Of a DNA stretch of 64,000 nt, positions 34,765 through 45,432 are shown in pieces. The stretch is from positions 9,235,845-9,299,844 of the forward strand of contig JAQFVV010000027.1 of the NCBI GenBank assembly GCA_028023455.1. The letters are read 5' to 3'. The stretch comes from Epiperipatus broadwayi (lineage: Eukaryota; Onychophora; Udeonychophora; Euonychophora; Peripatidae). The notes beneath the pieces were generated by a model that saw nothing but the letters and a program-made list of their open reading frames with translations, was not told the DNA's origin and made no database searches. The number at the start of each line of letters is the position of its first letter. The stretch's first letter is position 1. Both the position numbers and the translations under genes were made by a program.

Positions 34765-35651
34765 TACGAGAGCTGACAATTAAGTTTGCAAAGTCATCCT
34801 ACAAAAAGGACTGCATATCCCATTGCCAAAAATCACTACAAATGATCTTTGAAGTACTCCCTATAGGAAGCTATGCATTAACAGCAGCATCTAGTCTATC
34901 TTTCAAAGCAATTTTTAAATATTTTCCTGGAATGGCATCAGATCTATCATCATATTACCCTTGATGCCCTGAATGACATCATAATGCCTTCCATTCAATA
35001 TTTCTTTTATCTTTGGATAAAGAAAAAAAGGCACTGAGGATCAGAACAAGTGAGTAGGGATGATGTTCCAATATACTTATATGTTCACTGGCTAAAAACT
35101 CCCTCGTAGACAATACTGTGTGAGCTGGTGCATTTTTGCATACATTTGTCTCATGATAAGATTTTCTTGTTTATCGAAATTTACTTGGGCTGCTATGCTT
35201 CTCACAAACAGCTAACAATTTTGACCCACAATTTGAAAACTTTTTGCAAAGCTTTTATCATATCTGCTCATTATTAACTGCCCTGACATTAGTGATGTTT
35301 TATCTCTCCTCAAAAAACATTGAATTCATTTGTACACTAACATTTTCTTCATGGCTTTATCTCCTTAAACTTGAACTAACACACCTCTAATTTCCCTTCC
35401 ATCCTTGCCACATTTAATGAGAAATTGAATGTTTGTTTGTTGCTCTGATTCAAACTTTGATATTCTTACAATGACACACAAAAACATCCAATAAAAGTGA
35501 AACACCACTCAGCAAAAGACCATCATATGTCGACAAAAACACAAATCTGAGACACTGATAAAGCAAAGTTATGAAATCTTATTGAGTTATTTGTACAGTG
35601 CTGGCAACGTAAGCTTATAGTGGCAAATTTGCCAACTTATCAGACATTGAA
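34765..35651 (-). pseudogene. mariner transposase relic with internal deletion
   Basis: The left end TACGAGAGCTGACAATTAAG is a typical mariner inverted repeat; a degraded partner lies at about 35628-35651. On the minus strand, the N-terminal DNA-binding region reads CGKDGREIRGVLVQV, GDKAMKKM and RSIAAQVNFDKQENL (35440-35150), with several stops. Then the frame jumps at about 35140 from MYAKM directly to APAHTVLSTREFLASEHISI. The stretch carrying the first catalytic D is missing, and the PPYSPD-like block is mutated. It moved by cut-and-paste once, and is long inactive. Confidence 0.85.
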
Positions 35652-35779
35652 TAATTGCTGAACTGGATTCAGATCTGTATAACTGTTCAAACAGGTAGAC
35701 TTGGGTTGAAACCTTAAGCCAATTCAAATTCCACTTTTCAGCTTGACAAGTAAAATGAAGTTAAAGGGAAAAGCCAAGG

Positions 35780-35870
35780 TGATTTAAATACTAAAGATAG
35801 GAATTTTATATGAAACCGTTAATCATTGATTATTAAGCTTACACTATATGACGGTAGAGTGAATAATTGC
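35780..35870 (+). repeat. Family A outer arm fragment
   Basis: GGAATTTTATATGAAACCGT, CATTGATTATTAAGCTTACA and CTATATGACGGTAGAGTG follow the order of the family A 3' arm (GGATTTTATGCA, CATTGATTACT, GGCACTACTGTATGGAGAG). It is a single diverged arm. Confidence 0.4.
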
Positions 35871-36039
35871 TTGTCTTATTTATAAATGATTCATTTATTC
35901 AAATATTATCGAAATTACTATACAGAAACAGAATCAGAATTAAAACCAATTCTTTTTTATGTTGCACTTCAAGTATACAATAGTCAAATATGTTTAAAAA
36001 TACATATATACAAGCAACAAAGATTACAAATTATAAAAT

Positions 36040-36115
36040 TATTATATAAAAGCCTTTTTCAGCAAATTATGTTTTTTTGCCCTTTTCAATATGTCTCCAC
36101 GATTTAAAGCACATA
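36040..36115 (-). ncRNA. Hammerhead-like motif in PLE 3' UTR (full-length copy)
   Basis: UUGAAAA is followed by GGGCA...UUGC and GAAAAAGGCUUU, preceded by the conserved AGATGTCGCTGTATGTG block about 45 bp upstream. Layout and position match locus 1 although primary sequence of the stem differs. Sister copies are at 41805-41875 (-) and 44200-44275 (+), where the stem reads GGCA...UGCC. Confidence 0.35.
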
Positions 36116-36307
36116 CAGCGACATCTATATCAATACATGAGAGAAGATAGATAAACAAATGGATATTTGACATGATCTATTATGTGATTTTTCCCCCCTC
36201 AATTCTACTACAAAATTACTCTGTTATATATATTGAATGGATATATATCCACATATATTAATTAATTAACTATCCATTCTTTATCCATTAACCACTTATT
36301 ATTTAAC

Positions 36308-36950
36308 TTAATGGATGTTTTGTATATATTCATAGTTGTTTTTATTATACATGATGTAGTTTGTTTCATATATTTTACGTCTATTAACATTTTTAATATA
36401 ATCAAGAACACTTATATTATCAATACAATTTATTTTATGTCCATACTGCAAATAATGAACATATAACGCAGATCTATCATCTTTCCTAGCAATAGCAACA
36501 TTGTGTTCTTTAGCTCTTTCTCCCAATTGCTTTGACGTCTGGCCATAGTAAATCATATTACAAAAATTACATCTAATTTTATAAACCATTCCTCTCTTAT
36601 ATTTTATATCATCTTTCATTCTACAATTAGTTATTAATTTATCCAAATTTTTGCTATTAGCCCATCCCACGTTAATGTTTTTATCTATATAATTTTTACT
36701 TTTTTTTATTTAATATATTATATACACTAGGCAAATATGAAATTTTTATCCACTTCTTTTGTTTATTAGTCCTACATCTATTATTATCCGTGCTATTTAC
36801 TCCATGTTGTGAAAATATATTGTCAATACTATGCGCTGCATATCCATATCCCATATATGTTTGTTTAAATTTATCCTTCTGTAACATAGCAATATTTCTA
36901 TCTGTATTAAATCTATCGTTCTTAAATTTAAAATTCTTAATTACACTCAT
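36308..36950 (-). pseudogene. PLE linker and GIY-YIG endonuclease (full-length copy)
   Basis: Two frames (36950-36696 and 36670-36308) are split by one extra T in a poly-T tract at about 36700. The second holds YKIRCNFCNMIYYGQTSKQL, then GERAKEHN. The C-x2-C pair, YYG, Q-T, the catalytic R and the E-H are all present. A two-base deletion near 36335 changes the last residues (NNYEYIQNIH). Confidence 0.88.
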
Positions 36951-37007
36951 CTTTTGTATCCATGGTTGTTTTGAATCAATTGATATAATTTTCCTTAATT
37001 TATAATT

Positions 37008-38170
37008 CTAAATAAAATGCTTAATTATAATATCATTATTTTGATTTAAAATAATTTCAATATCTAAATACCTTATTTCATAATCAATTTCTTTCATAGT
37101 AAACCTAATATTATCAACATTATTATTAAATTGTTTATATAATTTATATATTGCCCTCTTATTACCAATTATAAAACTATCATCTACATATCTAAAATAA
37201 TGTAGTACTTCTTTTTTAATTATACTGCCTTTTATAATATTGATTTCCATGTCATTAATGAACATAGATGCCATAAGCCCACTAATCGCGCATCCCATTA
37301 CCCATCTATTTATACTCCAATATTCATTATTATATTTAAAATATAAACTATTATTTATTAGGTTCAATGCTTCATTTATAATACTAATTATGCTACTATC
37401 ATTGATATATAGAGATAAAGCCTTTATGACGATACTAATGCTTTTAATTCTAGGGATACTAGGGTACATCGATTCTATGTCCATCACAAAGATACTGTGG
37501 TTTCTATTTATATTCATATTTAATTTATCAATAATAGCCTCTGTATTTTTTATACAATATTGTCCATAACCAATAATATCAGCTATCCATTTGTTTAAAT
37601 ATTTACAAAATTTATGTAAAATGAAATTGATAAAATTAAATAATAATCTTAAAGGGTTATCTTCCTTATGCGTTTTTACTTTACAAAATATATATGGGTT
37701 CTCATATGAATTAAGATATAAAGAATAATATTGATTATCACTTATAATGTTATTAAGCTTCATCTTTTTTAACAATTTTACATATTTATTTTTTATATTA
37801 TTTGTAGGATCTTTAGATAATCTACTATAACCCTCATTTTTTATTACACTATCTATTCTATCATTATAGTCCTTAGCGTACATTACAACAAAACGACAAC
37901 CTTTATCTTCTTTACTTATTACAATCCCAGAGCCATTACATATATATCTAATTTCGTTTATTATTTTTCTGTAGTTATAATCCCTATTAGAAATATAAAG
38001 TTCGTATAAATGTCTATTTAAAACACAATGTAATTTCTTTTTCTCCCCATATGAAATATGTGCCAATTCAAGGTCTGTTATAATCCTCTTCTTTATATCT
38101 TTGTCTATAAATGGGATAAATGATGGATTTTTACTCAGTAAATTACTTTGTTCACGTGAAAATTTATAGT
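37008..38170 (-). pseudogene. PLE reverse transcriptase domain (full-length copy)
   Basis: The frame is open from the insertion junction at 38170 (DYKFSREQSN) to 37008; ATG-initiated it is 352 codons from 38066. Motifs: SKEDKGCRFVVM early, VMDIESMYPSIP (motif A, with catalytic D), WVMGCAISGLMASMFIND (motif B) and FRYVDDSFIIG (motif C). These are typical of PLE RTs, which are related to telomerase. A small lesion after IIKHFI at 37008 shifts the frame into the linker. Copy 3 carries the same region undamaged at that point. Confidence 0.9.
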
Positions 38171-41092
38171 CCGTTGAAACAGTATGATTTGATCGTCATA
38201 CGTTTCACCTATTCTAGAAATCAATAGTCTTCATTTCCCTAGTTCAAACCCTAAAGGTACACATATATATAACAATATACTTGGGAATTTAACATGTATA
38301 AAAACGTATATTTACACGTATATGTGTGTAATTGTATATGCACACACGTTTGCTATAATTGTATATATTTTGTAATAATTTTATTTGCTAAAGAAATGGT
38401 ATATTCATATCTGAATATTATCATTATATAACATACACACCTTATAATTTTATAAATATTCATCTTATGATTTTAAATAGTTGAATTGGTTTCAAGCTGG
38501 AAAAATTGTAATAGATAAGAACAGAATTCTCTAAAGTATTTCAAACTGGCTTTAAAGTACTCAATTACTTAACCATGTAGAGCAACTAAAAACAAAGGTA
38601 GATGTCTCACGTCTAGGATAAAACGCTAGCAGCTTAAATCTCTTTCAGTAAAAGAAAAGGAGAAGCAATCCAAGGTTTAAAAAAAGAACTTTACCAATCT
38701 CATGAGACACCGCTGGTACAAATCCAGATTTTAGGATTCTTAATAAAATAAAAGTTGGACAATTAAACCTGCACTGAAATCCAGATTGGAACTAGAATCT
38801 GAGAAAAATAAAAGGAACAATGAATAAACCTGAAATCAATCAACCGATTCATCTGAAGCTGATGCAATTAAGACTTCTTAGATTTTAATGTCTAAAAATA
38901 AAGATTGTGAATGAACTGTAAGAGGGGGGGTTAAAAAAGTATAAAAAAGGCAGTTGAAAGAAAATTGTCATCCATTTTTGCTTTACTCGTGTTTCAACTG
39001 TCCAGGCAGCAGGCCCAGTGGCTAGAAAAGCTAAGGCCATCTTCCCGATGGTCAAGAACCGTTTTATGGAGCCCGGAGATCCAAACCACAGCCCTACTTA
39101 AAGAATAGCCCAACGATGAACCAGCAGATAAATCAGTCCATGCGTGTATTTCATACTTTCAAGCTGCAAGCCTCCAGATAAATAACCGGTAACCACTTCT
39201 TCTCAATCAAACTATAGCCATCTATAAATCTTTCCTAAAGCTAGCTATATAATAAGTAATGTGCACAAACTCTTCCATTCAAATCTTATAAATTAATCAC
39301 ACTATGTTTAAAAGGTGTATCCTCTCTTAAAATAATTAACTGTATTAGATAAACGTATCTCAACCTGTATAATTTAAAATACTTTAAAAGTTAAATGTAA
39401 ATCTTGCCTGATCTCAAATTCTTAAATCTCTTTTAAATTCAACTTATAAAAGCTTATTTGCCTTATTATTTTCTCTATTTGCGTCTATACTTCTGCATCT
39501 ATATATATTTTGTTAAAATGCATTTATTGATTTATGCTTTGCCTTCGGAGCAGAGACTAGTAATTATTATAACTTAAAGAGACGTTTTGTTCTCAAGTAA
39601 AGTAATTATGCTGTTTGGCATATCTATAGATTGTCTCTGGTCCGAAACCTACTTTGATGTATTATTTGAACTGCTATGCGTAGCTTAAATTCACATATGT
39701 TGCTTATTAAAAGGTTTGTTTGGTTAAATAAAAGAGTGATAATTTAAGGCATATTCAGTAGTTAGCCAAGTTTAAGCCCCAGATATGCTTTAGACCCCCT
39801 TAATGTAATTGCATATAATATGTAGTTAATTAATAAACTAGATCAATTTTAATAAAGTCCTCTTTAGCACAATTTCAGTGTTTATTTAACTAACTGGCGT
39901 AGGGTAGTTTGCAGAAGAAACTATAGATTTCGCGCTTTACTAGTTGTTATAATTAAGATTCCAAAAGCGTTGTGAATGAGTTTTTACGAAGCACTGAGGT
40001 GCATTCCGTCTTGCTATCGTATAATTATTAAGATAAGATTAAGTTTTAAGGGCTATCTTATCATCCTTAGTTCGGGCAGCCTCCTCTTGAATGGGATAAT
40101 GATTTTAAGGGTCATTCCCATTTCCTCCTTTAAAAACTGGAACACCGGAATCCAGCATCTTATATCGTGGCTGTTCGAACATCCGAACTAAAAGTTCATG
40201 TATAGCAGGTGAGCGGTATCTGAGAACCGAGCAAACGCTGCTGAATCTCATGAGTAAAAGCACATTCAAGCCGCATCTGATGTAATTTGCATAGCGCCGT
40301 AGCCTCAGAAGTTATGCTACAAAATGCCAGTTCATCTGTTGTATATTAATTGTTCAGCATTGATCTGAACCTAAGATCTAGTTTATCTAAGAATATCTAC
40401 ATAAAGAGCACATTGACTGCTCCTCACGTATTGATAAATTTAAGTACACATTGTATAAATTTGCCACTCTCTTAGAGTTTAACCCTTAACATACTGAGTA
40501 GGAATGGCAGAACATAATCTAGACATCAGTATAGACGTAAAATAATTATTAACGTATAAACGATATAATAGAATAATGATCGTTAAGTACAAGTGATTAC
40601 AGAACGTGTAGTTCGTATTTTCACAATTGATTACAGAACATGTAGTTCGTATTTTCACCATCCCACCTGCGAGTGGAATATTCAGTATATTTAATTGTTA
40701 TTGTTTGTTTGTCAAATTAAATAATTTTAAAATCTATTAACGTCTGCAGTATTATTCGCTTTATTTATATTAAATCACCATCCATAATGATTTTATATGC
40801 ATTAGATAATCAGCCATAGGTTGTGTGAGTGTGTTTGGTTAAGCTATAAATATTTAGTTAAATATCCCCGAGTCTCTCGTTTTACCCTTTGCTATTGCCG
40901 GCGCGGGAATTGAGAGATTACGAGTGTAACTTCATATATGTCATTCATAAGGTAGTAAGTCAGGGAGTGTTGGTGAAGGAGCTGAGGTGCGGTCAGATTT
41001 GGTCTCAAACCCTCATCTAGATCAGCCTTGGTATAATTTACCAAAACTCTGGATTTTGTTGCGTGGATGTTCAAATATGACTGTTACACCGT
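38171..41092. mobile_element. 2.9 kb insertion inside the PLE ORF, 4 bp target duplication
   Basis: CCGT (ACGG on the PLE strand) lies at 38171-38174 and 41089-41092. The insert starts TGAAACAGTATGATTTGA and its other end, inverted, reads TGTAACAGTCATATTTGA, 14 of 18 identical. TG...CA ends and a 4-5 bp duplication fit an LTR-type element or long solo LTR; a DNA transposon is possible. No recognisable transposase, gag or pol was found. The frame at 39976-40191 (71 codons) is unassigned. A 34 bp tandem duplication lies at 40594-40659. PLE sequence is continuous and in frame across the empty site. Confidence 0.78.
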
Positions 41093-41623
41093 TAAATTTA
41101 CAAAATTGTCTGAAACATGTTTTTTATATTCCATAGATTTATAAGATTGCTGAATATGATCATATCTGCATGATCTATTAGTGGAAAATTTATTAATCAG
41201 CCATTCCCATTTTTTAGTATATTTAAGGTGTATTTTATAATACTATTTATTACGATAATTATTTAAGAAAGCTTTGAAATTATCCCAGACATTTATCCTT
41301 TTTAATATTGGTTTTATAATTTTATTTAAGCTTCTAAATCTATCCAAACTTCTTTTAAAAATGTAGTATTTTTCATTTATAAAAATCTGCAACAAATAAT
41401 TCTCCAATTTATATATTAATCTATTATTATTTGAGATCTTCTTATTCCTTCTAACGTTAATTATACATGCTTTAGGCATAATCTTATGTAATTTACAATT
41501 ATTTAAATATGATAATTGACCTTTTATTTTTTCCATATGTAAACATAATTTAGTTAATTTCTTTACCTTAATCAAATCAATTGTATCCAAATTATCTCTC
41601 ATATATTTCCATAAATGCTCCAT
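41093..41623 (-). pseudogene. PLE N-terminal region (5' half of split ORF)
   Basis: The frame begins with Met at 41623 (MEHLWKYMRDNL) and contains LHKIMPKACIINVRRNKK, a conserved-looking segment before PLE reverse transcriptases. It passes a stop near 41243 and continues WEWLINKFSTN and KKHVSDNFVN up to the insertion point at 41089-41092. Beyond the 2.9 kb insertion the same frame resumes at 38170. It is the 5' part of the full-length copy. Confidence 0.75.
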
Positions 41624-42024
41624 ATCCCAAAGAACCGCAGTATTAATTCAAAAGTAACGTTATAAATAATATCGAAATTACTATACAGAAACAGAATCAG
41701 AATTAAAACCAATTCTTTTTTATGTTGCACTTCAAGTATACAATAGTCAAATATGTTTAAAAATACATATATACAAGCAACAAAGATTACAAATTATAAA
41801 ATTATTATATAAAAGCCTTTTTCGGCAAATTATGTTTTTTTGCCCTTTTCAATATGTCTCCACGATTTAAAGCACATACAGCGACATCTATATCAATACA
41901 TGAGAGAAGATAGATAAACAAATGGATATTTGACATGATCTATTATGTGATTTTTTCCCCCTCAATTCTACTACAAAATTACTCTGTTATATATATTGAA
42001 TGGATATATATCCACATATATTAA

Positions 42025-43289
42025 TTAATTAACTATCCATTCTTTATCCATTAACCACTTATTATTTAACTTAATGGATGTTTTGTATATATTCATACAG
42101 TTGTTTTTATTATACATGATGTAGTTTGTTTCATATATTTTACGTCTATTAACATTTTTAATATAATCAAGAACACTTATATTATCAATACAATTTATTT
42201 TATGTCCATACTGCAAATAATGAACATATAACGCAGATCTATCATCTTTCCTAGCAATAGCATCATTGTGTTCTTTAGCTCTTTCTCCCAATTGCTTTGA
42301 CGTCTGGCCATAGTAAATCATATTACAAAAATTACATCTAATTTTATAAACCATTCCTCTCTTATATTTTATATCATCTTTCATTCTACAATTCCGATTA
42401 TCAATTTATCCAAATTTTTGCTATTAGCCCATCCCACGTTAATGTTTTTATCTATATAATTTTTACTTTTTTTATTTAATATATTATATACACTAGGCAA
42501 ATATGAAATTTTTATCCACTTCTTTTGTTTATTAGTCCTACATCTATTATTATCCGTGCTATTTACTCCATGTTGTGAAAATATATTGTCAATACTATGC
42601 GCTGCATATCCATATCCCATATATGTTTGTTTAAATTTATCCTTCTGTAACATAGCAATATTTCTATCTGTATTAAATCTATCGTTCTTATATTTAAAAT
42701 TCTTAATTACACTCATCTTTTGTATCCATGGTTGTTTTGAATCAATTGATATAATTTTCCTTAATTTATAATCTTTAATAAAATGCTTAATTATAATATC
42801 ATTATTTTGATTTAAAATAATTTCAATATCTAAATACCTTATTTCATTATCAATTTCTTTCATAGTAAACCTAATATTATCAACATTATTATTAAATTGT
42901 TTATATAATTTATATATTGCCCTCTTATTACCAATTATCAAACTATCATCTACATATCTAAAATAATGTAGTACTTCTTTTTTAATTATACTGCCTTTTA
43001 TAATATTGATTTCCATGTCATTAATGAACATAGATGCCATAAGCCCACTAATTGCGCATCCCATTACCCATCCCTTATTTATACTCCAATATTCATTATT
43101 ATATTTAAAATATAAACTATTATTTATTAGGTTCAATGCTTCATTTATAATACTAATTATGCTATTATCATTGATATATAGAGATAAAGCCTTTATGACG
43201 ATACTAATGCTTTTAATTCTAGGGATACTAGGGTACATCGATTCTATGTCCATCACAAAGATACTGTGGTTTCTATTTATATTCATCAT
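42025..43289 (-). pseudogene. PLE copy 3: RT C-terminal half, linker and GIY-YIG
   Basis: The frame 43289-42381 (302 codons) includes MDIESMYPSIP, GWVMGCAISGLMASMFIND and FRYVDDSLIIG, then the linker with YMGYGYAAHSIDNIFSQHG. A one-base change in length near 42400 shifts the frame to 42384-42025, which encodes the complete GIY-YIG domain ending WLMDKEWIVN. It starts inside the RT, so it is 5'-truncated. The coding sequence is nearly identical to copies 2 and 4, so the event is young. Confidence 0.88.
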
Positions 43290-43331
43290 ATTTAATTTAT
43301 CAATAATAGCCTCTGTATTTTTTATACAATA

Positions 43332-44051
43332 TTGTCCATAACCAATAATATCAGTGTAATAATGAGTGTAATTAAGAATTTTAAATATAAGAACGATAGA
43401 TTTAATACAGATAGAAATATTGCTATGTTACAGAAGGATAAATTTAAACAAACATATATGGGATATGGATATGCAGCGCATAGTATTGACAATATATTTT
43501 CACAACATGGAGTAAATAGCACGGATAATAATAGATGTAGGACTAATAAACAAAAGAAGTGGATAAAAATTTCATATTTGCCTAGTGTATATAATATATT
43601 AAATAAAAAAAGTAAAAATTATATAGATAAAAACATTAACGTGGGATGGGCTAATAGCAAAAATTTGGATAAATTGATAACTAATTGTAGAATGAAAGAT
43701 GATATAAAATATAAGAGAGGAATGGTTTATAAAATTAGATGTAATTTTTGTAATATGATTTACTATGGCCGGACGTCAAAGCAATTGGGAGAAAGAGCTA
43801 AAGAACACAATGATGCTATTGCTAGGAAAGATGATAGATCTGCGTTATATGTTCATTATTTGCAGTATGGACATAAAATAAATTGTATTGATAATATAAG
43901 TGTTCTTGATTATATTAAAAATGTTAATAGACGTAAAATATATGAAACAAACTACATCATGTATAATAAAAACAACTGTATGAATATATACAAAACATCC
44001 ATTAAGTTAAATAATAAGTGGTTAATGGATAAAGAATGGATAGTTTATTAA
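43332..44051 (+). CDS. PLE copy 4 (inverted): intact linker plus GIY-YIG frame
   Basis: 239 codons are open from 43332. About ten junction-derived residues precede MSVIKNFKYKNDRF, then the linker, GWANSKNLDKLITNCRMK, YKIRCNFCNMIYYGRTSKQL, RAKEHN and the C-terminus WLMDKEWIVY. It lacks the RT. It is the only copy of this region without a frameshift, though the second residue of the GQT motif is changed to R. The frame starts across the palindrome junction, so its own Met is fortuitous. Confidence 0.8.
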   Translation: MSITNNISVIMSVIKNFKYKNDRFNTDRNIAMLQKDKFKQTYMGYGYAAHSIDNIFSQHGVNSTDNNRCRTNKQKKWIKISYLPSVYNILNKKSKNYIDKNINVGWANSKNLDKLITNCRMKDDIKYKRGMVYKIRCNFCNMIYYGRTSKQLGERAKEHNDAIARKDDRSALYVHYLQYGHKINCIDNISVLDYIKNVNRRKIYETNYIMYNKNNCMNIYKTSIKLNNKWLMDKEWIVY

Positions 44052-44345
44052 TTAATATATGTGGATATATATCCATTCAATATATATAACAGAGTAATTT
44101 TGTAGTAGAATTGAGGGGGAAAAAATCACATAATAGATCATGTCAAATATCCATTTGTTTATCTATCTTCTCTCATGTATTGATATAGATGTCGCTGTAT
44201 GTGCTTTAAATCGTGGAGACATATTGAAAAGGGCAAAAAAACATAATTTGCCGAAAAAGGCTTTTATATAATAATTTTATAATTTGTAATCTTTGTTGCT
44301 TGTATATATGTATTTTTAAACATATTTGACTATTATTCAAATATT

Positions 44346-44884
44346 TATAAAAAATAAGTTATATAAATAAACAAAATCTGGATTCAATACTCATACAATA
44401 TCATAAAATACTATTTTATAATTGCAAGTTTAGTTATTTATGAGATTGAATAATGTTCAAGCACTATTGAAACAGTATAATATAACTTAATTGTTCTGCT
44501 TAATAAGACTAAATTAGGTCAAGTATTTAAAGAAATCATAGTAAAAGGTAGAAAAACTTGCCATATATTTAAATAAATATGTTTGAATATTATTCAGTTC
44601 TGGCTAAAATATTACATGGTTAATTTACACATAAATATACAGAATGTTATCATCTTTATGTATTTGTTGAGTCACAGCATTTGGCAAATCTCTGCGTATT
44701 GTGAAATAGTATTGTGCCAAAACTCACACAGCATAAATTATAGATTCAATTTTATACTTACAATACATTTAATGTAATAAATGGACCATAAATTTGTAAA
44801 CGTCTCTTCTCTTTTTTGAGGTATTCTTCTTAATCTTCTATGCACCGATTTAATTAACAAACATAATAAATAACTCCATATTAT
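44346..44884. other. AT-rich intronic DNA
   Basis: No recognised element; the frame at 44583-44777 shows no domain. Confidence 0.3.
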
Positions 44885-45432
44885 ACTTTATTCAATGCAA
44901 CAGCGTTTCTATATTTAAGTTTATTTTCTTTCTGTACAGTTTTGAATGTGCAGCAGCCTTCATCAGAAGTACAAATATATTTAAATACATATAACTATGG
45001 AAAAAAATAAAATTATGCATAATTTTAAGGCAGTACGCAATTTGCTTATACTGAATGTTTCTAATATATGTAATTAGAGAATCAGAACTCAAGATTTTTC
45101 TATCTATCCATCCTCCATTCCATCTCAAGCAACCAATAACCACACACATGAAAAAAAGATGCGAGTCCCAATATATGTATTTCGTGCCGGACCAGCACTC
45201 ATCGGTTGTGTCAGATAATTTCCCGCACATATATATACAATCAATGTTCAGTTTATATTAACATAGCAATTCTTCAAATTTTAATGGACAGGCTTTAATC
45301 TTTCTCATCCTTCCAACTATTCAACCATCCATTTCATTGAAAAACCGATGAAGGAACACTCAAAGTTTATTGGATTTGATATTGTGATCATATTTTCGCC
45401 CATTATATATTGTTACATATATATATGTGTGT
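44885..45432 (-). mobile_element. Family B element, copy 4 with hammerhead and 3' tail
   Basis: Minus orientation: the 5' part (ATGATCACAATATCAAATCC) lies at about 45410, hammerhead at 45160-45215, B-box-like GAGTTCTGATTCTC at about 45070. A 3' tail follows with TCTGATGAAGGCTGCTGCAC (44966 on) and AAAGAAAATAAACTTAAATA. The same order recurs in plus orientation at 53.6-54.2 kb. It abuts the left LTR of the LTR retrotransposon. Confidence 0.6.
45160..45215 (-). ncRNA. Hammerhead ribozyme motif, family B copy 4
   Basis: CCGAUGA (45205-45199, one change at U4), then GUGCUG-GUC-CGGCAC (six pairs), GAAA, AUA...UAU and UUGG. Relative to copy 1 the 10.1-11.1 pair is G-C instead of G-U and the loop-closing strand CAGC is CGGC, still pairing through U-G. 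Conserved pairing despite sequence change supports selection on structure in the source element. The core mutation suggests this copy is inactive. Confidence 0.65.

Larger units (their letters stand above)
35897..44345. mobile_element. Three-part PLE complex (locus 2) with 11 bp target duplication
   Basis: ATTCAAATATT occurs at 35897-35907 and 44335-44345. Between them, from left: a full-length PLE in minus orientation (35908-41670), a 5'-truncated PLE in minus orientation (41671 to about 43350), and an inverted, doubly truncated PLE in plus orientation (about 43351-44334). Both minus copies share the same 3' end (ATCGAAATTACTATACAG at 35908 and 41671). The inverted copy lacks the last ~70 bp. 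The tandem plus inverted arrangement is known for Penelope elements. The shared duplication indicates one integration of the whole set. Confidence 0.88.

Noticed and set aside
37240-37569. Plus-strand hydrophobic frame, also at 43006-43341
   Set aside because: Shadow of the PLE reverse transcriptase on the opposite strand, repeated because the PLE is repeated.
38175-38240. Hammerhead in the end of the 2.9 kb insert
   Set aside because: ATGAAGA, CUAUU/AAUAG and GUGAAACGU resemble a hammerhead, but the core has several changes and two extra bases before GAAA; too weak to annotate.
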